This document shows positions 11,001-19,217 of a stretch of 64,000 nucleotides of DNA, in pieces. This stretch comes from AP-15 sp963772295 (GTDB lineage: Bacteria > Pseudomonadota > Alphaproteobacteria > ATCC43930 > CGMCC-115725). Position 1 is the first letter of the stretch, and every line of letters begins with the position of its first letter. Where the stretch lies: NCBI GenBank assembly GCA_963772295.1, contig CAVYWO010000020.1:496001-560000 (forward strand), read 5' to 3'. Below the pieces are notes generated by a model. That model was not told where the DNA came from, made no database searches, and saw only the letters and a program-made list of their open reading frames with translations. Position numbers and translations under genes: made by a program.

Positions 11001-11096
11001 GCGGCGGGGGTCCTGCAACAAAGCGAGGTGACGTCCCCCGGCAGCGCATTATTTTCGATGCCTACGCTAGTCTTGCGGCCTCACAACATTCTTTGA
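8016..11096 (+). CDS. TPR-glycosyltransferase family 4 fusion
   Basis: A 1026-residue cytosolic protein. Residues about 60-540 are helical TPR-like repeats. A GT-B glycosyltransferase begins near 589 with TSTLAPGGAEQQ, the donor-side glycine-rich loop, followed by CNSRYGAHDY and VIHNGCEF. The C-terminal EGLPNVLIEAQSLG near 898 is the E-x7-E type nucleotide-sugar motif of GT4 enzymes. It probably transfers a sugar to a growing surface glycan. A second protein of the same architecture is encoded at 22632-24890 on the other strand. Donor and acceptor cannot be read from sequence. Confidence 0.85.
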   Translation: MADICDRVGLEGSEAEGAARQLGNAMGASWNGDLTAVFLSIDAAVGRKFDDHEALALGLKLAKEVREHARIAYFGAYLLALHPEHSAHRVAFAADLLSIGEPHAAIDVVAPLLKRVSGPSAALSLKIDAVFATGDGTRIDAMLDELARRKSPPINSRFVSWVADIIARTGDNARAMAWLDRRWRFPQDAAFVNRCARILYSCGCYDRAEREFACLEEIASDPQLRSTASLFRARIARNKGLPDQAAAAYAKLLRVNPANAEAVEAVLKHHLNEGDLTAAADMLATVDAAAPMRVWLAAALATAQHDFAAAISIYREAIAAHPTNVEYYWRFADLLANLGDYDEMVSVLDQAERLAPGSPRVLAGQLRVARLREWPATEIVKLCERVLAVEPRNATAMLEHASALLRMNRRSEALDDYLRGAKAHPRNANFWKAAASLAVSLYRADEAQVIADDAARIFSSENIDELTHKAEIYEASGRIADALAAAETAIAIDSRAVAPRQIAARLWIWQGCYAQAWPNLSILKEAPNRSVESVAMLAQTAAGFRYLRPSQTELGEIEPIEAPFPAILFDEIVTRSRVRPREQCRDLMLHVTSTLAPGGAEQQIALTVSHFTGRKGALRVEFVADDLDPAQMHDFFLPIVERAEIPVHELRNLRNSGAWRDFLAREPEQREAIRVLGAMPRDLGRMALPLFVLFQERRPAVVHLWQDMVSCAGGLAAILAGVPRVILSMRSTRPIEPQRSRPYFHAAYGAFLRRPGISMLCNSRYGAHDYEDWLGLRRGTVEVIHNGCEFSEMRARTDRQLAVASRAEAGIPPDAVVIGGVMRCSFEKRPELWTAVACELASRDPRVYGILVGDGPMRPGLVKEVEGLALANRIRFVGHRSPVDPWIQAMDLLFLSSLTEGLPNVLIEAQSLGVAVATMRVGGAPETVDEGRTAVVIDEGSVKQVANAVGTLLFDPNRRCAYGQAGVEWTSTKFSLERMLDRLLEFYGGPIGSNPAAGVLQQSEVTSPGSALFSMPTLVLRPHNIL

Positions 11097-11117
11097 AGCC
11101 AGTAAGTTGGTGATCGC

Positions 11118-12678
11118 ATGGGAATCGCAGTGAGAACCCGCCGTCCAGGACAAAAATCTACGCATATGAGGCAGCTTAATCGTACCGGCGGATCTCGGGC
11201 TGCACCTCCTTCTCGCCAGGTTATCGATCATCTGGCGCAATTGTGGAGGAACAGACAGTGGCAAGAATGTCTATCCGCAATAGAAACGGCATTGGCAGCA
11301 GTCCCACGAGACACGATCCCTCCGCGTGAACTCCTAGTGTTCCATGTGCGCCTTCTCGCGTTTTGTGCGACAAGAAGCCGCGGCAGCCTGGAAGCGGCCC
11401 GCGGCGCCACGGAGATTTATCCAAACGATATTCAACTCTGGTGGTTCTGTGCCATTGCCGAAAGAAGGGCTGGCCATCTACTGAAAGCGTTTACCGCTTT
11501 CAATAAGATCCGACGACTTGCGAACAATTTTGATCCGCGACTCTGCCAGCAGATGTTTGAACTCCTCGTGGACAAGCGCCGATACTTCCAGGCACGGCGA
11601 CTCTACGAATATGCAGTACGGCAGCAATGGGATGTAGACTATTCATACGCATATCGAGCAGAGCTTGCTATTTATGATGGTAATATCGCTCTATGTCGAC
11701 AAATACTACAGGAGGCGCCAAACAAATTCAGATCCGCTCCCCGTTACGCACTTTATGCCTCGGTGCTCGAGCGGATGGCGGCGGAGCGTGCTCATCCCGA
11801 AGCAATAGCGGACATTCGCCACATAGCGATCGGGGGCGTAGCCTTCGTTGGGTCGAACTCTATTGGGGGTAATCTTGGGTTCCGTGCCTGGCGTAACCTT
11901 TGGTGGCGAGGCCCATTGGTTATTCGCACTCGACCAAAGGCTTCCCGATGGCCGACGCGCGACTTTGTTAGATCGAGACGTACCCATGGACGAATGGCCG
12001 GTCGCTTGCCGCGTCTGCGGTACAATGTGTGAAGTCTTTAGCCCCGAATTTCGGCGCTCGCTTGCTGCAATGCAGTACGGCCGCTATGCCGAAATCGCCA
12101 AGCGGCTGGGGACGAAGGTTCTTGTAACCAGCGACAAAAATTTCAATAATTACTGGCTTGAGGACCCATTGTTCCGCTTCGACTTGATAGTGTTGTTTAA
12201 GCCGTTAAAGTCGCAGATCTGGTCGGCCTTGAAGAAGAGAGCGAGAGATGGCGAAGCCGTCGGTGGCTCGGAAGCCGAGGACTACGTGCGAGGTCTACTC
12301 GATCGGTGGGCGCGCGACTATAGTATGTTGTTGAGATTCATTCGGCCTAAAGGCCAGAAGATTGTCCTGAATTGGAACGCATTTACTTTAGCGCCGGCAG
12401 CCCACATGGCTGCTCTGGTGGATAAGCTAAATCTGCCTGGAAATGGCGATGTACTCGAAAAGATTAGAGTGCAGCATACGATCGGAGGAAATACGGGAGT
12501 TGATTTCGATAAAATTCGCAACAATGGTCGAGTGGTAGTGCAAGCTGCCGAGAACCCCGTGCTCGACGAAGCTATCATCGACGTCATTTTGGCGCATACG
12601 GAAGCAAGCTATATTGAACGCGTACTGAAGAATCGGTACCGGCAAGTGTTCGGTAATCTTGCGTCTGAGGCGGTTTAA
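11118..12678 (+). pseudogene. TPR-sulfotransferase fusion, broken in the PAPS-binding loop
   Basis: The first frame (from ATG 11118) gives about 240 residues of TPR-like helices and ends its homology with GGVAFVGS, the strand entering a sulfotransferase phosphate-binding loop. The rest of the enzyme (TLLGVILGSVPGVTFGGEAH, then VLVTSDKNFNNYW, a likely 3'-phosphate-binding block) lies in the +1 frame up to 12678. That frame has a stop at 11839-11841, so it is not a separate gene. About five residues normally present between FVGS and TLLG (x-R-S-G-T) are absent, consistent with a deletion of roughly 14 bases. It would have sulfated a glycan with PAPS as donor. The fusion parallels the neighbouring TPR-GT protein. 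Confidence 0.75.
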
Positions 12679-12802
12679 GTGTGGTGAATCAACGTCTCGT
12701 TTAAGCCAACTATAGGCCAGAATATTTTAACACGGCGCCGCGATTTTGCTTGTGGTGACGCAGAGAATCGTGGTGCTCTTGCATGAGCAGGGTGCCGCGT
12801 CA

Positions 12803-13097
12803 GAGGCTTATGCCGTTGTCCCAGGTTCATCAACATCTGGGGTCCGATGGGTCGGCGAGGCCGAAACGGATCGTCGCACGGGTCTCATAGGGTCCTGCCG
12901 TATTCCGTCCGCGGTTTTGCGCCGCCGTGGCTAGCGCCGCACCGTGGCGGCTCCGCTGCGCGGGTTGTCACGGCCGATGATGTCCCAATAGCTCGTCGGC
13001 TGCTGGCGAGAGGCGAGCCCCAGTACGGTCCTTCAATGGGCGGGCGTGAGCTCAGAATACCATATATGGGCCTACCTGGGACAACGGCATAAGCCTC
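12803..13097. mobile_element. MITE, copy 1 (295 bp), with 8-bp target duplication
   Basis: The element begins GAGGCTTATGCCGTTGTCCC, continues AGGT, and ends with the exact inverted complement, giving 24-bp terminal inverted repeats. CCGCGTCA flanks it on both sides (12795-12802 and 13098-13105), a perfect 8-bp target duplication. It has no coding capacity. A second copy at 60226-60468 is nearly identical but lacks 52 internal bases. The right-hand duplication includes the A of the IS1634-type start codon, so it landed directly upstream of that gene. I cannot name the autonomous parent element. Confidence 0.92.
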
Positions 13098-13104
13098 CCG
13101 CGTC

Positions 13105-13574
13105 ATGTTTGTCCGCGTCAAGAAGATCGGAGCCTACGACTACCTCTACCTCGTCGAGAACGCCCGCGAGGGCGGCCGCCATGTGCACCGCGTCATCAAG
13201 GCGCTCGGCCGGCGCGAGGAGGTCGAGGCCTCGGGTCTGATCGATAGGCTGATCGCCTCGGCGGCGCGCCATTCCCGCCGCTCGATTGTATTGTCGAGCT
13301 TCTATCGCGGCGAATTGCCGCAGCTGCACCGTCTCAGCATCGGGCCCGACCTGGTGTTTGGCCGGCTATGGTCGGAGACGGGATGCGGTTACGTCCTAAA
13401 GAGCCTGGTCGCCGACCGGCGCTTTTCCTTCGATGTCGAGCGTGTGGTCTACCTCACGGTGCTGCACCGGCTGATGATCTCGGGCTCCGACCGCCATGCC
13501 CATGACTGGTGCAGCCGGGTGCGCGTGCCTGGCCTGGCGCCAAGCCTGCCCCGGCGAAGGCCGGGGGGCTCGAT
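13105..13574 (+). pseudogene. IS1634-family transposase, 5' portion
   Basis: The start MFVRVKKIGAYDYLYLVEN and the following HRVIKALGRREEVE are typical of IS1634 transposases. Homology runs to SRVRVPGLA near 13540. There a REP-like palindrome (13544-13568) interrupts it, and the IS21-type element follows at 13575. The remainder of the gene resumes at 16741. Joining the two sides after removing the IS21 element does not restore the LDLDHAYKAMAW reading frame, so the gene was probably already broken by the palindrome before the IS21 insertion. Confidence 0.85.
13544..13568. repeat. REP-like palindrome, copy b
   Basis: GCCTGCCCCGGCGAAGGCCG followed by GGGGG, one substitution from the copy at 702-725. 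It sits at the point where IS1634 homology stops. Confidence 0.7.
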
Positions 13575-13845
13575 TGCAAATTTCGGAGTTTCCGACAGGC
13601 GATTTCGGCGGAAAGCGGCAGGCGGTTTCGGTTGAAACCGACAGGCCGTTTCGGTCCAAAGCGGCACCCCCTTCCGAAGGCGTTTGGGTGCCGGCTTCAG
13701 CGAACCACCGCTGTCGGGCAGATGCTATCTTGTGCTGGTCACTGAAAGCAAGTACTTTCGTCGATATTGCTCATTTCAGTAGTTGTGGCGGGCTGCTGTG
13801 GATTATGTGAGTAATGGGGATAAGTAATGTAAGTATTTTATTTGG

Positions 13846-14601
13846 TTAATTCTTTTCGGTCACAGGGAGGCTCGGTTTGCGCCGGCGCATCGAGTCGCCC
13901 TTAAGGTCGATGTGATAGGCGTTGTGAATGAGCCGGTCGAGGATGGCGTCGGCGTAGGTCGGGTCGCCGATCATGTCGTGCCAGCGCTCGATCGGCACCT
14001 GGGTGGCGAGGATGGTCGAGGCGCGCTGGTGCCGATCATCGATCACCTCCATCAGGTCGCGCCGCTGTTCGGCAGTGAGCCTGGCCATCGCCCAGTCGTC
14101 GAGGATCAACAATTGGAGGCGGGCGAGGCGGGCGAGCAGCCTGGCGGCATGACCGTCGACGCGGGCCAGAGCGAGTTCGTCGAGGAGCCGCGGCAGCCGC
14201 TGGTAGCGCACCGAGAAGCCGTTGCGGGCCGCCTGGTTGCCGAGGGCACAGGCAATCCAACTCTTGCCGACGCCGGTCGGGCCTAAAATCAGCACGTTGT
14301 TGTGCTCGTACAGCCAACGGCCGGCGGCGAGGGCCTGGATCAGGCCGCGATCAAGACCGCGCGGGGCGCGGTAGTCGAGGTCCTCGAGACAGGCGGCCTG
14401 GCGCAGCCCGGCGAGGCGCAGCCTCTGGGCCAGCGCCGCATTGTCGCGCTCGACGGCCTCGCGGTCGACCAGCATCGCCAGGCGCTCGTCGAAGCTGAGC
14501 CGATCGCATTCGGGCAGGCCTTGCTGCTCCTCGAGCGCCTTGGCCATGCCGGTCAGGCGCAGGCGGCGCAACGTCGCAATCGTCGGATGGATCATCATCA
14601 T
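13846..14601 (-). CDS. istB: IS21-type helper ATPase IstB
   Basis: A 251-residue AAA+ ATPase that assists IstA in target selection. Walker A is ILGPTGVGKSW and Walker B LLILDDWAM, followed by the sensor region STILATQVP and the usual C-terminal HNAYHIDLKGDSMRR. Start chosen at MMMIHPTIATL with GAGGGA upstream. Length matches the family. Downstream of istA and the accessory gene in one transcription unit. Confidence 0.95.
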   Translation of the reverse strand: MMMIHPTIATLRRLRLTGMAKALEEQQGLPECDRLSFDERLAMLVDREAVERDNAALAQRLRLAGLRQAACLEDLDYRAPRGLDRGLIQALAAGRWLYEHNNVLILGPTGVGKSWIACALGNQAARNGFSVRYQRLPRLLDELALARVDGHAARLLARLARLQLLILDDWAMARLTAEQRRDLMEVIDDRHQRASTILATQVPIERWHDMIGDPTYADAILDRLIHNAYHIDLKGDSMRRRKPSLPVTEKN

Positions 14602-14623
14602 TCCCTCGGATCCGTGTTGTCGG

Positions 14624-14974
14624 CTAATCGCGCCCGAAGCCGCGCGGCGGCTCGATCGCGGCGATCTCGTCGAGATCGAGATCGAGAATGGCCTGCAGGG
14701 CGTCCCCACGGGTCAAGCCCGTGGGCTGAAGGCCCACGGTGGCGCCATCACGGGTGGCTTCGGGCAGCGCCTCGAACCAGGCTTGGTATTCGGCCTGCAA
14801 CGCAACCAGCTCGGCGACAGCGTCATGCCAGCGCTGCGGCCGACTGCGGCGATCGGCCGGCCGACGATAGCGAACCATCGGCGTGCCGGCGTGGCGGGCT
14901 CGATAGAGCGCTTGGCGCTCGGCCCCGGTCAGCGCCCGATCGCCCTGCGGCTTGTGTCCTCGTGTCAGTGTCAT
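14624..14974 (-). CDS. Small IS21-associated accessory protein carrying an in-frame palindrome
   Basis: A 116-residue protein encoded between istA and istB. Related small proteins occur in some IS21 elements; their consensus, as I remember it, has QAEYQAWLDxLPES...SATAEALQAI and ends in PPRGFGRD. Here the end IEPPRGFGRD is present, but VGLQPTGLTRGD, encoded by the 33-bp repeat, replaces the Ala-Glu before ALQAILDLDL. The function is unknown. A decayed relative is at about 22340-22530. Confidence 0.7.
   Translation of the reverse strand: MTLTRGHKPQGDRALTGAERQALYRARHAGTPMVRYRRPADRRSRPQRWHDAVAELVALQAEYQAWFEALPEATRDGATVGLQPTGLTRGDALQAILDLDLDEIAAIEPPRGFGRD
14707..14739 (-). repeat. 33-bp palindromic repeat, copy 2, in frame in the IS21 accessory gene
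   Basis: Identical to copies 1 and 3 except one base (A to T on the plus strand, giving Thr instead of Ser in VGLQPTGLTR). The reading frame passes through it without a stop. Confidence 0.85.
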
Positions 14975-15025
14975 GACTTCCCCTCTATTTCGTCACGTAA
15001 CGCAAATCCAGTGGCCCGCTAGACC

Positions 15026-16540
15026 TCAGTTGTAGTAAGCCGGGCCGCGCAGATTGGCGTGGGCGCCGAGGCTCTGTTCCGCCCCGCCGTCGAGGAACGG
15101 CCGCAGCCGGTCGGCTTTGAGCAGGCGCTCGACATAGCGCGACGAGGCGATCCCGGCGGCGAGGGCGCGTTCGCAGGCGAGTTCGAGCCGGGCCTTGCCG
15201 TAGGCGCTGGCGAGCCGCAGCACCCCGAGACAGGCGCGCACCCCTTGCTCGGGATGCTCGCGTGCGCCGAGCAGCCGGTCGACGTAGGCGCCGATCGCCG
15301 GCCCGAGCGCGGCGGCATCGGCGCGCAGCCTGTCCGGCGTGCGCTTGGCGATCGCCTGGTGCGCCGGGGGCATGTGCTCGGATAGGGTCGTGTGGTGCGC
15401 CTTGGCGGCGCTGCGCGGGTGGCTGGCGACCCGCTCGCCCCGGTGGAAGACCGTTACCGCGGTCGCCGTCAGGAAGACGTCGACCCTTTGCTGCAGCAGC
15501 CGGTACGGCACCGAATAGAAGTGGCCGCCGACGGCGATGTGGTAGTCGATATTGACCCGCGCCGTGAGCCATTGGCCGACGACAAAAGGCTCCGCCGGCA
15601 GCGCTTTGAGCTTGCTGCGCTCGATCGCCTCGAACAGCGAGCGCCGGCTGCCCTCGCGCGGCGGCGCAAACGGGCGGTTGTTGAATTCCTCGACTTTCTC
15701 GGCGAGCGAGAACAGCTGCCGGTGCCGCAGCGGCGCCAGCGCCCACCTCTCGACCAGCCGGACCGCATTCTCCGCCGTCGGCTTGTCGCGGGGCTTGCGG
15801 ACCCGGGCCGGAACGATCGCCACCCCATAATGGCGGGCCAACTCGTGATAGCTGCGGTTCAGCACCGGGTCCCAGTAATTGGCCTCGGTCACCCCGGTCT
15901 TGGTGTTGTCGGGGACCAGCTTCTCGGCGCAGCCGCCGAGATAGGCCAAGGCGCGGACATGGGCCCCCAGCCAATCCTCCTGCCCCTGAGTCCAGGTCGC
16001 CTCGGCATAAACCAGGTCGGAGCACGGCAGACAGGCGACAAAGATCTGCGCCTCTCGGGCGACGCCGGCATCGATCACCGCCAGCGTCATGCCGGCCCAA
16101 TCGACTTCGAGCGCCTCGCCGGCGCGATGCACCCGTCGCATCGTCGGCGGGCGCGCCCGTCGCTGCCAGGCGTGAAAATGCTCGCAGAACTGGGTGTAGC
16201 GGTAACCTTCCGGGTGCCGGGCGAGATATTCCAGCCACAGCAGCCGCAGCGTCACACCGCGGCCGCGCAGTTCCTTCTCGATCACCTCCCAATCCGGCAG
16301 CGGACGGTCGACATCGCGCCTGTCGGCAACCGCGAACAGTCGACGGTCGAACTCCTCCTCGCTGAGCCCTTCTGCCGTCTCCCAGCTCAGACCGGCCGCC
16401 GCCGCGCGGTCGAGATATTGCTTCACCGTCGACCGCGCCACCCGCGCGCCGCGCGCCACCGCTGTGTCGCTCAGCCCGAGCACCTGCTTGAGCCGCAGCA
16501 CTTCCTTGATCCGCCGCATCGCCATCCTCGGTCTCGGCAT
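15026..16540 (-). CDS. istA: IS21-type transposase IstA
   Basis: A 504-residue DDE transposase. The N-terminus (MRRIKEVLRLKQVLGLSDTA, ARSTVKQYL) is the helix-turn-helix. The catalytic core is recognisable by ALEVDWAGMT (first Asp), LVPDNTKTGV (second Asp) and KPRDKPTAENAVRLVERW (Glu region). The C-terminal half contains the HYSVP-like HFYSVPYRLL block. Length and order match intact family members, so the protein is probably functional. Confidence 0.95.
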   Translation of the reverse strand: MPRPRMAMRRIKEVLRLKQVLGLSDTAVARGARVARSTVKQYLDRAAAAGLSWETAEGLSEEEFDRRLFAVADRRDVDRPLPDWEVIEKELRGRGVTLRLLWLEYLARHPEGYRYTQFCEHFHAWQRRARPPTMRRVHRAGEALEVDWAGMTLAVIDAGVAREAQIFVACLPCSDLVYAEATWTQGQEDWLGAHVRALAYLGGCAEKLVPDNTKTGVTEANYWDPVLNRSYHELARHYGVAIVPARVRKPRDKPTAENAVRLVERWALAPLRHRQLFSLAEKVEEFNNRPFAPPREGSRRSLFEAIERSKLKALPAEPFVVGQWLTARVNIDYHIAVGGHFYSVPYRLLQQRVDVFLTATAVTVFHRGERVASHPRSAAKAHHTTLSEHMPPAHQAIAKRTPDRLRADAAALGPAIGAYVDRLLGAREHPEQGVRACLGVLRLASAYGKARLELACERALAAGIASSRYVERLLKADRLRPFLDGGAEQSLGAHANLRGPAYYN

Positions 16541-16809
16541 TCCCCGCGCCCCCCAAAAGGCGCGAGGCTAGCCGCCATTACTTGCCGCGCGGCGGCGACG
16601 CCAAAGCCGAACCAGGGTGCCGAAAACGCCGAAATCGGGTGCCGGATTGGAGCGAAATCAGGTGCCGCTTTCCGCCGAAATCACCTGCCGATTTCGACCG
16701 AAATCAGGTGCCGGTTTGCTCCGATTTTTGCAGGCTCGATCTCGACCACGCCTATAAGGCGATGGCGTGGCTTGGCGAGATCGATGCGGCGGGCCGCAGC
16801 ACCGCGGAG

Positions 16810-17118
16810 GCGGTCGAGGCGATGCAGGCCTCGAGGATTCCGAAGCGCTCGCGCAGACGCTTGACCACCGGCAACAACAGCGTCACGTCGGCGGTATTGC
16901 CGGGCATGAGAAAGGAGGCGATCGGCCGTTCGGCATCATCGAGCACGATGCCGAGCACGACCTGCTTCAACTGCCCGCGGTAGTCCTTCGAGTGGCCGTA
17001 TTGGCCGAGGCTCTCGCCCGCACGGGACAAGCCCGTGGGCTGAAGGCCCACGGCGCCTTCGAACCACAGCGTCGTGGTGTCGAGAAACGCAATCGAGACG
17101 GCGCCGAAGAGCGGCTGG
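16810..17118 (-). pseudogene. Inverted internal segment of the IS1634-type transposase
   Basis: Read on the minus strand, this stretch encodes PLFGAVSIAFLDTTTLWFEG (with the catalytic Asp), the in-frame palindrome peptide, then GESLGQYGHSKDYRGQ and FLMPGNTADVTLLLPVVKRL. In an intact IS1634 transposase these lie between the two flanking plus-strand parts. Exact inversion breakpoints are uncertain by 10-20 bases. Confidence 0.8.
17021..17053 (-). repeat. 33-bp palindromic repeat, copy 3, in frame in the IS1634-type transposase
   Basis: Same sequence as copy 1. In the minus-strand frame it adds VGLQPTGLSR between LWFEGA and AGESLG, a point where family members are directly joined. Confidence 0.85.
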
Positions 17119-18027
17119 CGGTGGCGATACCATCGCCGCCCTCGAAGCCGAGAAGATCCAGTACATTCTCGGCGTGCGCGAACGCACCAGCCGCGAGGTG
17201 CGCGCCGAGGTTAAATGATGACGGCCTCGCCGTGCCGCTCCTCATCCCCCGCCAGAAAGGCGAGACCGAACTGTCGATCAAGGAGACGAAAATTGCCGGA
17301 CGGCGCGATGTCATCTGCCGCAGCGAGGAGGAAGCCAAGAAGGATGCCGCGGCGCGCGCCGAGCTTGTCGCCGGTCTCGAGCGCAAGCTCGCCCAGGGCG
17401 ACAATGCGCTCGTCGCCAACAAGGGCTTCCGTCGCTTCCTGAGGCCGCCCGAAGGCGACGGCTTCGTCATCGATCGCGCCAAAGTCGAGGCCGATGCCCG
17501 GTTCGATGGTCTCTTCGTGCTGCGCACCGACACCAAAATCGCCGCCCTCCAGGTCGTGCTACGATACCGCAATCTGCTGGCCGTCGAGGACGCCTTTCAA
17601 ACCGCAAAGGCGCTGCTCGCCATCCGTCCGATCTTCCATAAGACCGACGCCGGCATCCGCGGCCATGTTTTCTGCACCTTCCTCGCCCTCGTTTTGCGCA
17701 AGGAACTGATCGATCGCCTCGCGGCCCGTCGCAGCCGGCTCGAATGGCAGCGCATCGTCGACGATCTTGCCGACCTCAACGAAATCGACGTCGAACAGGG
17801 ACGGCCGCCGCGCCCGGCTACGTGCCGCTCCCGGCCCGCATCGACCCGATCTGCCGCGCCATCGGCATCGCCCTGCCGCCCGTCTTCCAGGAGATGCCGC
17901 CCGCCCCCTGAACACCAAAACTGTGGTGCCTAAAACTTCAAATAGCCCGCAAGCCGTTGATAATCAATGCTATTCAAATCGAAACCGTTCGCGGTAGGCA
18001 CGGTCATTGTGGACCGCCCCCCACACA

Positions 18028-18060
18028 GATCCGAGCGAGCCCATTTCGGGCACCCGGCTC
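18028..18060 (-). ncRNA. Group II intron domain V
   Basis: On the minus strand a 33-nt hairpin begins GAGCCGGGTGCCC, has a GAAA tetraloop and closes with a complementary GGGCTCGCTCGG arm. The AGC triad near the 5' end is the catalytic element of domain V. The following 30-40 nt can fold as domain VI. Confidence 0.75.
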
Positions 18061-18156
18061 CTACCTCGGGTGGCTGACGGCAAAGCGCACATTTGGCCAA
18101 GGATGAAGGATCCGCGGCCTCGGGAGAAACGCGTCGGCCAGCTTGGTCATCCGCGG

Positions 18157-19113
18157 TCACGGCAGCCGTGCCTTCTGGCTGCGCCGGCAGAGGCGCCGGT
18201 ACCAGAGAACGGTGACGTGATAGCGGAACGCGCCGATCGCCGCGCTAACTGTCGGCACGGCGTGGTAAGCGAAATAGCCGGCGACGATTTGCCCGACCCC
18301 TTTCCCGGTGTCCGGGATCGGCTGGTGCCATCGTTGTCGCAACTCCTCCTTGATCTCCCGCAGCTTGGCGCGCATGCGGTCGCGGCGCGACTGCCTCTTG
18401 ATCAGGAAGCCTCGCCAGGATTTGCCGCAGATTAACACAAAACCCAGGAATTTGAAGGTCTCCGGCTTGCCGAGCCCGCGCTTCTCCCGGTTCTGCGCCG
18501 CGTAGCGGCCGAACTCGATCAGGCGGGTCTTGTCCGGATGCAGCGATAGCGAGAACTCCCGCAGCCGTTCGCGCATCGCATGCCAGAAGCGCCGGGCATC
18601 GGCCTCGTGCTCGAAGCCGATCACGGTATCATCGGCATAGCGCACGATGACCATGTCGCCCGTGGCCTCGCGCCGTCGCCAGCGCGCAGCCCAAAGATCG
18701 AAGACATAGTGGAGGTAGACGTTCGCGAGCAGCGGCGAAATCACCGAGCCCTGGCCCGTCCCCGTTTCCTCGACCGTCACGATCCGTCTTCGAGGACGCC
18801 GGCCCGCAGCCATTTCTGGACGAGCCGGATGATGCGCTTGTCGCCGATCCGGTGCTCCAGGAAGCGGACGACCCATTCCTGGGAAACCTTCGTGAAGAAC
18901 GACCGGATATCGGCGTCGAGGATGAAGTTCACCTTCCTGCTGCTGATCCCGACGATCAGCGCATCCAGCGCGTCGTGCTGACTGCGCCCGGGTCGAAATC
19001 CGTACGAGAACCCGGGTAAGTCCTCCTCGTAGATCGCGCTCAGCACCGCTGACACCGCTCTCTGGACGATCTTGTCTTCGAGCGCGGCGACCGCGAGCGG
19101 GCGCTTGCGCTAT
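18157..19113 (-). pseudogene. Group II intron reverse transcriptase/maturase, truncated and frameshifted
   Basis: The first part encodes RPLAVAALEDKIVQRAVSAV and FSYGFRPGRSQHDAL, with DADIRSFF as the first catalytic Asp motif. The second part has GTGQGSVISPLLANVYL and VRYADDTVIGF, the YADD active site. The two are in different frames; the shift is at about 18781-18786 and fits loss of one base after LEDG. The start of the protein is missing, and the C-terminal maturase/HNH part is short. It cannot support splicing or mobility as it stands. Confidence 0.85.
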
Positions 19114-19217
19114 GCTTCGCTCCGTCGTAGCTTCCGCGACGTGACGCAGGCTTTTCGGGGAAGAGAATTTGTCTCAGATGCCAAAGGACGCGCGTCGTCC
19201 AACCTGTCGGTCCGGGG

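Larger units (their letters stand above)
13575..16732 (-). mobile_element. Complete IS21-family element inserted in the IS1634-type transposase
   Basis: The 3158-bp element has inverted ends (TGCAAATTTCGGAG on the left, complement TGCAAAAATCGGAG on the right) and an 8-bp target duplication GGCTCGAT at 13567-13574 and 16733-16740. Both ends carry several short sub-terminal repeats of the type (C)AGG(T)GCCG...TTTCGnC, as IS21 elements do. It encodes istA, a small accessory protein and istB, all on the minus strand. The element looks intact and could be active. Confidence 0.92.
16741..17933 (+). pseudogene. IS1634-family transposase, 3' portion
   Basis: After the IS21 element the plus strand resumes with LDLDHAYKAMAWLGE (about 16740-16790), the block that normally follows RVRVPGL. 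About 16810-17118 is inverted (see the minus-strand entry). From about 17120 the plus strand continues with DTIAALEAEKIQYILGVRER, shifts frame at the stop near 17215, and carries on with FRRFLRPPEGDGFVIDRAKV, VLRTDTKI and RNLLAVEDAFQTAK to the C-terminus at about 17933. The gene is therefore broken by an insertion, an inversion and a frameshift. Confidence 0.85.
17994..19113 (-). mobile_element. Group II intron remnant, 5'-truncated
   Basis: The minus strand carries a reverse transcriptase gene followed by domain V and a domain VI-like hairpin ending close to 17994. The RNA domains and the RT N-terminus expected upstream are missing; RT homology begins abruptly at about 19113, just upstream of the kpsE-like gene. 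Truncation at the 5' side is usual for incomplete retrotransposition or later deletion. Confidence 0.7.

Noticed and set aside
11848..12678. The sulfotransferase half as an independent gene starting at TTG 11848
   Set aside because: It would begin inside the PAPS-binding strand and has no ribosome-binding site; the upstream half continues the homology in another frame.
12803..13104. Reading the MITE as the left end of the IS1634-type element
   Set aside because: The element is flanked by its own 8-bp duplication and a second copy occurs without any transposase.
15392..16864. A 490-codon open frame on the plus strand
   Set aside because: It lies entirely opposite istA and has no domain; it reflects high GC content.
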